Of a stretch of 33,748 nt of DNA, positions 22,942 to 29,098 are shown piece by piece. The stretch lies in assembly GCA_003696075.1 (NCBI GenBank), contig RFHH01000078.1:1-33748 (forward strand), given 5' to 3'. This stretch comes from Acidobacteriota bacterium. Its GTDB lineage: Bacteria > Acidobacteriota > Polarisedimenticolia > J045. How positions within the stretch are numbered: the stretch's first letter is position 1; the number at the start of each line of letters is the position of its first letter. The position numbers and the translations under genes were made by a program. The notes beneath the pieces were generated by a model. The model ran no database searches, was not told where the DNA came from, and saw nothing but the letters and a program-made list of their open reading frames with translations.

Positions 22942-24392
22942 CCTGCCGCCCTCGTCACGGTCCGCCGCGTCCGCCGCCGCTCGGCCGCGCGCTCGAGGTC
23001 GGGAATGACGGCCAGGATCGGCAGGTCGATCGCCGCGGCGAGCTGTTCTTCGCTCTTGAACGACTGGTCGAAAACTTCCAGCAGGAGGACGAGCCCGATG
23101 CCCACGCCGCCGCCGACGGCGAGACCCATGAAGATGAACAGCTTGAGGTCGGGCCAGAAGGGTTCGCTCGGCGGCCGCGCCATGTTGAGGATCTCGAACC
23201 GTTCCCCCTGCTTGAACTCCTCCACCGCGGCGCCTTCCTCCGCGTCGAGCTCCTTCGCCCGGGCTTCCTGGTACTGTTCCTGCAGGGCCTCTTCGATGTG
23301 CAGGAGCTTGTCCAGCTGGATCTGAAAGTCCGGCGTCCGCTCGAGCCGCCGCTCGATCTCCTCGTTCTCCGCGACGAGCTGCTCGCGCTTCTTCTCCAGA
23401 ACCGCGATCTCGCGCTGGAGCCGCGCCTTCTCGTTCGCGATCTGCTGGAGCTGGAGGCTCTCTCCCTCGGGCACCGCCGGCTCCTCTCCCGGCGCCAGCC
23501 CGAGCTCGCGCTCGAGCCGCGCGATCTCCCGCGTGAGCGCGGCCACGCTCGGATGAGCCTCCTTGTAGCCGGAGCCGAGCAGTTCCTCCCGGCGCCGCCG
23601 GGCCTCGCGCAGGCGGGCCACTCGCGGGTCCGCAACGGCGTCCGGCTTGGCCGGCGGCACCTCCAGCTGGAGTTCAAGGTCGCGGATCTTGTCCTTGAAA
23701 TCGCGGATCTGGGCGTCGATCCGCTCGATCTCCACCCGGTTGTTCTGGAGTATGTCCTGGTTCGTCTTCTGGTAGCTCTCCAGCTCGAACTTGTGCTCTG
23801 AACGGAACTTGTGGATCCGGGCCCGGATGTCGTAGAGCTGGCGCTCGATCTGCTCGCGGTTTTCTCGCAGCTTCCCCAGCGTCTCCTCCGCCATCCGCTG
23901 GCGGATCTCCGCGTTGCGGCGGATGTAGATCGCGGCCAGTTCGTTGGCGATCGAGGCGGCGATCCGGGGATCCTCCCACGTCACGCTGAGGTCGAAGTAG
24001 TTGTTCTTCTTGTTCGGTACGAGCGAAATCCGCCGGTCGAGCCGCTTCGCCAGGTCCTCGAGGTTCTTCGGGCCGCCGGGGGTGCCGATCAGGTGGAGCT
24101 CGTCCTCCACCTCCTGGACATACTTCTCCGAGGTGATCTCGGCGGTGATCGTGGTGACCAGGTCGGTGGAGTCGATCTCGACGATCGGGCTGAGAAGATT
24201 GCGGGAGATCGTCTGCGGGCGGATCTGCACCCGCGTCCGCGCCCGGTAGAGCTTGTCCGACCAGAAGAACAGGGCGATCGAGCAGAGCACCCCGACCACC
24301 GCCGGCACGATGATCCACCAGCGGCGCCGGAGGAGGATGTCGAGGTACTCCTTCAGCAGCGGGTTCTGCTGGGCCGGCATCACGGTGCTCAT
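22938..24392 (-). CDS. Wzz/GumC-family polysaccharide chain-length determinant
   Basis: A 484-residue inner-membrane protein. An N-terminal Wzz domain with membrane helix at ~24-45 (RRWWIIVPAVVGVLCSIALF) is followed by the periplasmic region ~46-415 with coiled-coil helices at ~165-245 and ~315-395, and a second membrane helix at ~417-440 preceded by the Pro-rich MARPPSEPFWPDLK motif typical of the family. The C-terminus (SFKSEEQLAAAIDLPILAVIPDL) is the conserved cytoplasmic link to the kinase. It sets chain length and couples polymerisation to export with the BY-kinase. Its ATG at 24392 overlaps the stop of the barrel protein (ATGA), and its stop overlaps the kinase start. Confidence 0.95.
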   Translation of the reverse strand: MSTVMPAQQNPLLKEYLDILLRRRWWIIVPAVVGVLCSIALFFWSDKLYRARTRVQIRPQTISRNLLSPIVEIDSTDLVTTITAEITSEKYVQEVEDELHLIGTPGGPKNLEDLAKRLDRRISLVPNKKNNYFDLSVTWEDPRIAASIANELAAIYIRRNAEIRQRMAEETLGKLRENREQIERQLYDIRARIHKFRSEHKFELESYQKTNQDILQNNRVEIERIDAQIRDFKDKIRDLELQLEVPPAKPDAVADPRVARLREARRRREELLGSGYKEAHPSVAALTREIARLERELGLAPGEEPAVPEGESLQLQQIANEKARLQREIAVLEKKREQLVAENEEIERRLERTPDFQIQLDKLLHIEEALQEQYQEARAKELDAEEGAAVEEFKQGERFEILNMARPPSEPFWPDLKLFIFMGLAVGGGVGIGLVLLLEVFDQSFKSEEQLAAAIDLPILAVIPDLERAAERRRTRRTVTRAAG

Positions 24393-25654
24393 CGTCCCGC
24401 TCCCGGCGCCCATCGGAGGCCGAAGCCCCAGATCCGGTAGTCCACTTCCAGCGGAGTCAGGCCGGCGGTCGTGGTCTGCCGCATCTGCTCCACGCTGAGC
24501 ACCAGCGCCGTCGTTTCTCCGAGCGCGGCATGCCACTCCCCGCCGAGCGCCGTGGTCCGCGTCGGCGGCGAGAGCGACCGATCTGCGCCAAGCGGGCTCC
24601 GGTCGGTCCAGCGCCCGGCGAAGCTGATCTTCGACCACTTCCCCGTCGGCCAGAGCAGGCCGGCGTGCACGGCGGTCGTCTCGGACGGGCCGCCGGTGCC
24701 GCCGCTGGCACCCACGTCGCGCGTGACGCCGCCGGAGAACTCCCCCTGCCGGGGCAGGCGGGCCCTGATCAGGGCCGTGCCGACGAAGCCGAGATCACCG
24801 TCCAGCCCGGGGGGATCGTCCGGTGCGGCCCGGCGCACCTCCGTCCGGCTGATCCCTACCGCGACGGTGAAGCCCACCGCCTCGGGCCGGCCGCCGCTCC
24901 AACCCGCCAGGAGGCGGTGGACATCCACCTCGCCCCGCAGGCCCTCGTCGATGCGGCTGCCCCGGTAGCCGAGGCTCAGCCGCTGGGTTCGCGTCACGTC
25001 CCGCCCGAGCGTGCCCTCGACGGTGACCGTGCTCGAATCGGCGAGGGGCACCGCCGCCGATCCGGGGACCGAGGCCTCGGGCCGGTCGAAGCTGGTCGCG
25101 TGGTAGGCGACCGAGGCCGAGAACTCGCTCCGCGGGCCGGTCCTCGCCGACATCGCCAGCCGGCTCGTGAGGGTGTCGGTCTTCGTGCGGGGCAGCGCCA
25201 CCAGGTCCGCCTCCGGGGCGTCGAGCGCGAGCCGGGCGCGGTCGGCGCGCGACCAGCTCGTCCGCAGCTCCCAGCGGGACCGTTCGGAGCGCCGGCGGGT
25301 CCAGGAGAAGGCGGCGTAGTGCGCCGTGTTGTCGAGCGCCCCCGAGGGAACCGAGTCGAGCCCCCGGTAGGTCTCGCGCACCGGCCTGTAACTGAGGATC
25401 CAATCGTCCCGCCGCCCCCGGTACCCGAGCGGGAGGAGGAGGTCCGCGGTGACCACGGTGGCGGCTTCGCGCGCATCGGCGGTCGCCACGAGCCCCGCGT
25501 TGTCGGTGCGCTGGGCCGAGAGGGTGACGACGGGCGAGAAGCTCCAGGGACCGGCGGCCGCGCCGGGGGCGAAGCCGACTCCCGCCGCCAGCAGGACCGC
25601 CGCCGCCCGAGGGGCGGGCCACCGGCGGGCCGGAACGCGATTCCCGACAGGCAT
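24389..25654 (-). CDS. Outer-membrane beta-barrel protein of polysaccharide locus
   Basis: A 421-residue exported protein with signal peptide (residues ~1-35, AAAVLLAAGVGFAPGAAA). The mature part is a run of alternating amphipathic strands with Arg/Ser/Thr turns (e.g. TTALVLSVEQMRQTT, VDYRIWGFGLRWAP at the end), typical of 12-18-stranded barrels. The ATG at 25654 follows GGAGGAG by ~9 bases; the frame is open further upstream but that part lacks sequence appropriate for an exported protein. Barrels of this kind lead EPS operons in bacteria lacking a Wza-like protein nearby and may form the export pore or modulate it. It is the first gene of the core operon and lies under the sigma-54 promoter. 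The specific function is inferred from position. Confidence 0.8.
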   Translation of the reverse strand: MPVGNRVPARRWPAPRAAAVLLAAGVGFAPGAAAGPWSFSPVVTLSAQRTDNAGLVATADAREAATVVTADLLLPLGYRGRRDDWILSYRPVRETYRGLDSVPSGALDNTAHYAAFSWTRRRSERSRWELRTSWSRADRARLALDAPEADLVALPRTKTDTLTSRLAMSARTGPRSEFSASVAYHATSFDRPEASVPGSAAVPLADSSTVTVEGTLGRDVTRTQRLSLGYRGSRIDEGLRGEVDVHRLLAGWSGGRPEAVGFTVAVGISRTEVRRAAPDDPPGLDGDLGFVGTALIRARLPRQGEFSGGVTRDVGASGGTGGPSETTAVHAGLLWPTGKWSKISFAGRWTDRSPLGADRSLSPPTRTTALGGEWHAALGETTALVLSVEQMRQTTTAGLTPLEVDYRIWGFGLRWAPGAGR

Positions 25655-25920
25655 CCTCGCTGCTCTCCTCCGGCTCCGGCTGTGGCGCATCGCCGTCGCA
25701 GATCGCCACGCCGCGCGAACCTCCGGACGGCGCCGGACCGGCGCCTCCCAGAGATGGCTACGGCGTTCCCCGTCCCAAGTCAAGCTCCGAATTATCCCGG
25801 AGATGTTGGCACTTGTTTTCATGTGTTCGGAGGATGACCACCCTTCAGCCCCCGAAAGTGTTCCTTTTTTGGACCTCCCCCACCGTTGCCGGGCGATTCC
25901 CCCTCCCCCCCGGAGAATAC

Positions 25921-25937
25921 TGGCAAAGACCGTGCCG
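25921..25937 (-). promoter_or_regulatory. Sigma-54 (RpoN) promoter of the EPS core operon
   Basis: Read on the minus strand this is C-GGCACG-GTCT-TTGC-C, matching the consensus GGCACG-N4-TTGC of the -24/-12 elements exactly, with invariant GG and GC ten bases apart. It faces the outer-membrane barrel gene. Transcription would start near 25911, leaving a leader of about 257 bases. Its -24 half is inside an 8-1-8 palindrome (25929-25945). Confidence 0.75.
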
Positions 25938-25950
25938 GGCACGGTCTCCC

Positions 25951-25964
25951 GCGGAAACTTCCGC
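25951..25964. repeat. Palindrome GCGGAA-AC-TTCCGC upstream of the sigma-54 promoter
   Basis: Perfect 6-2-6 inverted repeat starting 14 bases upstream of the -24 element. A possible binding site for a regulator or the result of chance; no family is recognised. Confidence 0.35.
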
Positions 25965-26025
25965 ACAGCGCCGGGTTCCGAAGAGCCCCCCCGCCATGGA
26001 CCGGTCGGGGACGGCCCGCGTTACC

Positions 26026-26047
26026 CGGTGTCCGAATCCCGACACCG
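26026..26047. promoter_or_regulatory. Candidate activator-binding dyad 1 (UAS)
   Basis: Perfect inverted repeat CGGTGTC-N8-GACACCG, about 90-110 bases upstream of the -24 element, in the distance range used by sigma-54 enhancer-binding proteins. A related, less perfect copy lies about 31 bases further upstream. Confidence 0.55.
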
Positions 26048-26057
26048 CCCCCCCGGA

Positions 26058-26077
26058 GGTGCTCGATCCCGCGACAC
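26058..26077. promoter_or_regulatory. Candidate activator-binding dyad 2 (UAS)
   Basis: GGTG-CTCGATCCCGCGA-CAC resembles the first dyad (GGTG, CGA, ATCCC, GACAC in the same order) and is offset by ~31 bases, close to three helical turns, as is usual for paired enhancer sites. Confidence 0.4.
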
Positions 26078-26275
26078 TCGGCCGATCGCGTCACGGCCCG
26101 TTCGAAACACGCCGCGGGAGCGGCCGGGCGGGCCGATTCGCGCTTGACGGCGCGTTCGCTCCGGCGTACCTCCAACCGCGGAGCCGGTTTGGGGACCTCG
26201 ATCGGTTCCCGGGCCGAGGGCAGGTCCGGAAGACTCCGGCCGACCCCGGGTCTCCCCGAGCGGGTGCGGCGCGCA

Positions 26276-26281
26276 TATACT
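26276..26281 (+). promoter_or_regulatory. Possible -10 box for the PqqD-like gene
   Basis: TATACT, ~36 bases before the GTG at 26318. No good -35 is seen at the right distance, so an activator or a different sigma factor may be needed. Confidence 0.3.
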
Positions 26282-26317
26282 GGTGACCGTTCCCGCGAGG
26301 GGAGTTCAGGAGGCCGG

Positions 26318-26614
26318 GTGAAGGGCTGCCCCCAGACCCGCGTCGACGTTCGGACGGTGGAGATCGGTTCCGAGTTGTTCGTCTACGACGACCGGAAGCG
26401 GCTCCAGCACCACCTGAACTCGACGGCCCGGCGCATCTGGGAGTTGTGCGACGGAACTCACTCGGTCGACGAGATCGTGGCCGAGATCCGCCGCCTCTTC
26501 CCGGGTGAGCCGGAGGAGCGGGTGCGAGCCGACGTCGAGCGGACGCTCGAGCTGATGCGGGAACGGGAGCTGCTCGTCTGGGTCACCGCCGAGGTCCCGC
26601 GGGAGGATCGCTGA
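26318..26614 (+). CDS. PqqD-family protein (RiPP recognition element)
   Basis: A 98-residue stand-alone PqqD-like winged-helix protein. The family core is HHLNSTARRIWELCDG (31-46) followed by SVDEIVAEIRRLF (49-61) and the C-terminal helix VRADVERTLELMRERELL (69-86). GTG 26318 is chosen because AGGAGG lies 4 bases upstream and the protein then has the usual PqqD length. PqqD-like domains bind the leader of a precursor peptide and present it to a modifying enzyme; in polysaccharide loci they accompany HPr-kinase-like and PF14907 nucleotidyltransferase genes. It is followed 62 bases later by a small peptide gene, so a peptide-carrier role is inferred. No radical-SAM enzyme is in the window. Confidence 0.9.
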   Translation: MKGCPQTRVDVRTVEIGSELFVYDDRKRLQHHLNSTARRIWELCDGTHSVDEIVAEIRRLFPGEPEERVRADVERTLELMRERELLVWVTAEVPREDR

Positions 26615-26643
26615 GCGTCGAGGGGGCGCCCGCGGGGCGCTAT

Positions 26644-26662
26644 GGCCGCCGGGACGGCGGCC
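26644..26662 (+). promoter_or_regulatory. GC hairpin between PqqD-like gene and peptide gene
   Basis: Perfect inverted repeat GGCCGCC / GGCGGCC with a 5-base loop, ending 15 bases before the ATG at 26677. No T-tract follows. It could stabilise or partly terminate the transcript and so set the ratio of peptide to PqqD protein. Confidence 0.4.
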
Positions 26663-26676
26663 GGGGAAGGGATCCG

Positions 26677-26895
26677 ATGGGCATGGCAGGAAAGGACGGC
26701 ACCATGAGCCCCGACGAACGGAAGACCCGGCCGGACGAGGGCTCCAACACGTACGTCGCACCGGAGATCGTCACCTACACTCCGGAGGACTTCCTCGCGC
26801 TGCTCGGGCCCGCGCAGGGCTACGGAGGGCATCACCCGCCGGTGGGAGGCCGCGGCTTCGGGCGGCTCCGCCGCCTGTTTCCGGGCATGCGCTGA
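26677..26895 (+). CDS. Small peptide, candidate RiPP-type precursor (GPAQ motif)
   Basis: A 72-residue peptide (or 63 from the in-frame ATG at 26704, which has AAAGGA 7 bases upstream). A charged N-terminal half is followed by YVAPEIVTYTPEDFLALLG and PAQGYGGHHPP (GPAQ at 44-47). The Y-x-x-P-x-I-x-x-Y-T-x-E-x-(F/L)-L layout resembles the recognition sequence of leader peptides bound by PqqD-like domains, and the Gly/His/Pro-rich stretch after GPAQ would be the core. A basic tail (GRLRRLFPGMR) follows. I know of small proteins with a P-x-(I/L)-x-x-Y-(T/G)-x-E...GPAQ pattern, but cannot name a described family. The gene lies directly downstream of PqqD, before tRNA-Arg. A non-modified carrier or toxin-like peptide is the alternative. 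Confidence 0.65.
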   Translation: MGMAGKDGTMSPDERKTRPDEGSNTYVAPEIVTYTPEDFLALLGPAQGYGGHHPPVGGRGFGRLRRLFPGMR

Positions 26896-26935
26896 CCGCC
26901 CGGAGTGCGGACGGGCCGCCGGCCGCACCCGTGTC

Positions 26936-26964
26936 TTGACCCCCCAGCGACCGCGCGCTAGTAT
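26936..26964 (+). promoter_or_regulatory. Sigma-70 promoter of tRNA-Arg
   Basis: TTGACC (26936-26941), 17-base spacer, TAGTAT (26959-26964), 21 bases before the tRNA 5' end. The best sigma-70 promoter in the window. Confidence 0.75.
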
Positions 26965-26985
26965 CCGCGCGCTTCAGCGGAGCGC

Positions 26986-27062
26986 GCGCCCGTAGCTCAA
27001 TTGGATAGAGCACTTGACTACGGATCAAGAGGTTCGGGGTTCGAATCCCTGCGGGCGCGCCA
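26986..27062 (+). tRNA. tRNA-Arg (anticodon ACG), CCA encoded
   Basis: 77 bases that fold as a standard cloverleaf. The acceptor stem is GCGCCCG/CGGGCGC with discriminator G and an encoded CCA (27060-27062). The anticodon stem is CTTGA/TCAAG with loop CTACGGA, giving anticodon ACG, and the T arm is CGGGG-TTCGAAT-CCCTG. It reads CGN arginine codons after A34 is converted to inosine. No repeat of its 3' end or integrase gene was seen nearby. Confidence 0.97.
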
Positions 27063-27074
27063 GCCGTCCGATCC

Positions 27075-27569
27075 TCACTCGCAAATGCCGCACGCCTCGG
27101 GGCCGTCCAGCGCGACCGGACGGTCCCTCTCGGCGTTGACGATGCACAGGAAGCCGAACGGCTCGTCCGCCTGGGCCGGGCACAGGAACTGGTGCGGGTC
27201 GTCGGGGGCGACGTAAATCACGTCGCCCACCCCGACGGCGAACCGCCCGCAGCCGAGCCGAACTTCCCCCCGGCCGCGGAGCACGACGACGGCGTGCTCG
27301 TGCCGGTGCCGTTCCAGGCTGCTGAAGCCTCCGGGATCGATCTCGAAGTAGCGCACGTGGAACAGCGGCGATTCCCCGCGCCGGCCGATCAACTCCCTTC
27401 TCGTCATGCCGCGCCACGTGGAACCGCTCGCCTTGTACGCCTCGCAGCGGACGCCTCGCCATCTCCAGCCGCCCTCGTGGCGGATCACCTTGCTGTGATT
27501 CCCCTCGAGCGCGGGCTCGGCCGTGTCCCTTCCCGAACCGCCTCCGCCTGTCTCTCGCCGCGCGTCCAT
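27075..27569 (-). CDS. Cupin-domain protein
   Basis: A 164-residue soluble protein. Cupin motif 1 is ERHRHEHAVVVLRGRGEV, with metal-ligand histidines 88, 90 and 92, and motif 2 is VGDVIYVAPDDPHQF, with His126. It ends in CGIC (Cys160/Cys163), a possible extra metal or disulfide site. Residues 70-85 (FHVRYFEIDPGGFSS) match small-molecule-binding cupins that act as sensors or isomerases/dioxygenases. The ATG at 27569 has only a weak GGGA upstream. It lies 11 bases after the M64 peptidase stop on the same strand and converges on the tRNA, so it is the last gene of that transcript. The ligand is unknown. Confidence 0.8.
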   Translation of the reverse strand: MDARRETGGGGSGRDTAEPALEGNHSKVIRHEGGWRWRGVRCEAYKASGSTWRGMTRRELIGRRGESPLFHVRYFEIDPGGFSSLERHRHEHAVVVLRGRGEVRLGCGRFAVGVGDVIYVAPDDPHQFLCPAQADEPFGFLCIVNAERDRPVALDGPEACGICE

Positions 27570-27580
27570 TCCCGTGCCGC

Positions 27581-28993
27581 TCACTCCGTGTAGCCGTCGA
27601 TCACGCGATCGATCGCCGCCGCGCACACCGGACAGAAGCCGACCTCGTCCCGCGTGAACATGATGCAGTCGGTGCTGGGCCGGTAGAGCCCGCGCGCCCG
27701 GTATCCCGCACCCTCGAACGCTCCCACCTTTCCCGCATACCGTTCCGAAGCGAGCATGGCGGTGAACAGCGAGCGTTCCTCGGCGAACAGGCGCTCGAGC
27801 TCCTCCTCCGGCGCCCCCTCCGCGCGGAGCCGGCGCCGCCGCTCCTGGCGCGCCCGGGACTCCTTCTCGAAGGTCTCCTTGTCCCACGGCGTGGGAACCG
27901 GGACACCCTCGCTCAGCAGCGCCCGCCACTTCGGCATTCCGTCGGGGAGGAGCGCGCTGATGTTGGGCTCCCAGGGCTCCACCTCGATCGGCGGCAGCTC
28001 TTCGTAGGCCACGTCGGATGTGTAGTACTCGTCAGCGAGCCCGGCGATGTGATGCCCGAATTCGTGGACGAACAGATAGTCGGCAAAGGCCGAGTCGGCG
28101 GCGAAGGTGCAGTAGAGGTTGAAGATGCCGCCTCCGCCGTACTTCCGCTCGTTGACCATGATCGCCACCACGTCGTAGGGCGCACTGGCCGCGATGTCAC
28201 GCCACCGGTGGTCGTCGAACGTCAGCACGTACCTTTCCGAATCGAACGCGTTGTACCGCGTCCCGAGAGGCGTGTCGCGGAAGATCCCCGCACGCGGCCT
28301 GGTGATTCCCGGCTGCGGCGACGGGGTGAACAGGGCGCGGACGTTGAAGTCCTCCTTCCGGCTGCGGAACGGCTCGACCGCGAACAGCGCGGCCAGCGCC
28401 CGCCGCGCGTCCGCGAGGAACTTCGGGCGCTGGGCCGCCGTGTACCCGTCGCCGAGGACCAGCAGGTCCACCTTGCGCGCGGGATCCCCGCCGATCATCA
28501 GCTCGGTCACGTCGGCCTCCTGAATCGCCGGCCGGTCCACGAACCGCGAGCGGGGATCGACACTCGTCCTCCAGATCTCCCGGAACGTGCCGTCGGGTCC
28601 CCGCTTGCGCAGGCGGAGCTGGAAGGGCCGGCGCGGCTCCGGCACCCGGACCGCCTCCTCGAAGGTCCCCCACTCCCTGTCCGCCTCCGCCGTCGTCTCC
28701 CACTCCCCGTAGATGCTCGCGAACCCCCGCGAGTACAGGACCCTGTTGGTGGCGAGGTCGGCGACTTCGACCATGTACTTGCCGAGGTTGGAGGTGTCGA
28801 TCAGCCTCGTCCGGCTGCCGGGCCAGGGGCCCTCGACCCTCAGCCTCCGGATCGCGAAGTGCTCCTCCGACGAGGTTCCCGAGTGGTAGAGATCGACGCG
28901 CAGCGTGGCCCCGGTGAAATCGGCCGCGAACGGCGCGCCGCCCCCCGGGGCGGCGGAGGCGAGTCCGGCGGCGAGCAGCAGTGACGGCACCAT
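27581..28993 (-). CDS. Secreted M64 (IgA-peptidase family) zinc metallopeptidase
   Basis: A 470-residue exported protein with a short signal-like N-terminus (LLLAAGLASAAPGGG). Residues ~25-150 look like a beta-sandwich accessory domain. The catalytic domain starts at ~175 (VDLLVLGDGYT) and the zinc motif is HEFGHHIAGLADEY (His310, Glu311, His314; Asp321/Glu322), the M64 signature. C-terminal Cys454 and Cys457 (CPVC) may bind metal or form a disulfide. Members of the family, first known from Clostridium IgA protease, cleave large extracellular proteins. The start at ATG 28993 has a usable purine stretch. The stop is 11 bases before the cupin gene. Natural substrate unknown. Confidence 0.9.
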   Translation of the reverse strand: MVPSLLLAAGLASAAPGGGAPFAADFTGATLRVDLYHSGTSSEEHFAIRRLRVEGPWPGSRTRLIDTSNLGKYMVEVADLATNRVLYSRGFASIYGEWETTAEADREWGTFEEAVRVPEPRRPFQLRLRKRGPDGTFREIWRTSVDPRSRFVDRPAIQEADVTELMIGGDPARKVDLLVLGDGYTAAQRPKFLADARRALAALFAVEPFRSRKEDFNVRALFTPSPQPGITRPRAGIFRDTPLGTRYNAFDSERYVLTFDDHRWRDIAASAPYDVVAIMVNERKYGGGGIFNLYCTFAADSAFADYLFVHEFGHHIAGLADEYYTSDVAYEELPPIEVEPWEPNISALLPDGMPKWRALLSEGVPVPTPWDKETFEKESRARQERRRRLRAEGAPEEELERLFAEERSLFTAMLASERYAGKVGAFEGAGYRARGLYRPSTDCIMFTRDEVGFCPVCAAAIDRVIDGYTE

Positions 28994-29098
28994 GGATCCG
29001 CTCCCTCGACCGGCGGCAACGGCCGGCCTGGCGCCCCATGATGCCTCAAGACCGGCCGCGGTTCCCGCCGCCGGGCGGGGGGGCGCGCCGCGCTCGGC
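28994..29098 (-). promoter_or_regulatory. Intergenic spacer with GC hairpins
   Basis: Holds the hairpins CCGGC/GCCGG (29010-29026, 16 bases before the peptidase start) and CCCGCC/GGCGGG (29064-29079, downstream of the Fn3 gene stop). No T-tract. No recognisable promoter. Confidence 0.25.

Larger units (their letters stand above)
25655..26317. other. 663-base non-coding control region between the EPS core operon and the PqqD-like gene
   Basis: No convincing gene is seen. On the minus side it holds a sigma-54 promoter (25921-25937), a ~257-base leader to the start at 25654, and an AT-rich island at ~25790-25870 with a homopolymer T/A hexamer (25865-25870), conspicuous against the surrounding GC. 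Upstream of the promoter are a palindrome and two related dyads. On the plus side, a TATACT box at 26276-26281 and AGGAGG at 26308-26313 serve the PqqD-like gene. A weak second minus-strand promoter (TTGACT/TAGCCA, 25755-25783, 17-base spacer) is possible. Confidence 0.6.

Noticed and set aside
19244-23325. Long plus-strand open frames opposite WbpM, YvcK and the kinase
   Set aside because: Antisense shadows; the minus-strand proteins have clear catalytic motifs.
25865-25870. T-hexamer as the tail of a rho-independent terminator on the plus strand
   Set aside because: The only complementary arms (TTCGG/CCGAA) are separated by a loop over 20 bases long, too weak for a terminator, and no plus-strand gene ends there.
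26986-27062. tRNA-Arg as an integration site for a mobile element
   Set aside because: No direct repeat of its 3' end and no integrase were seen nearby.
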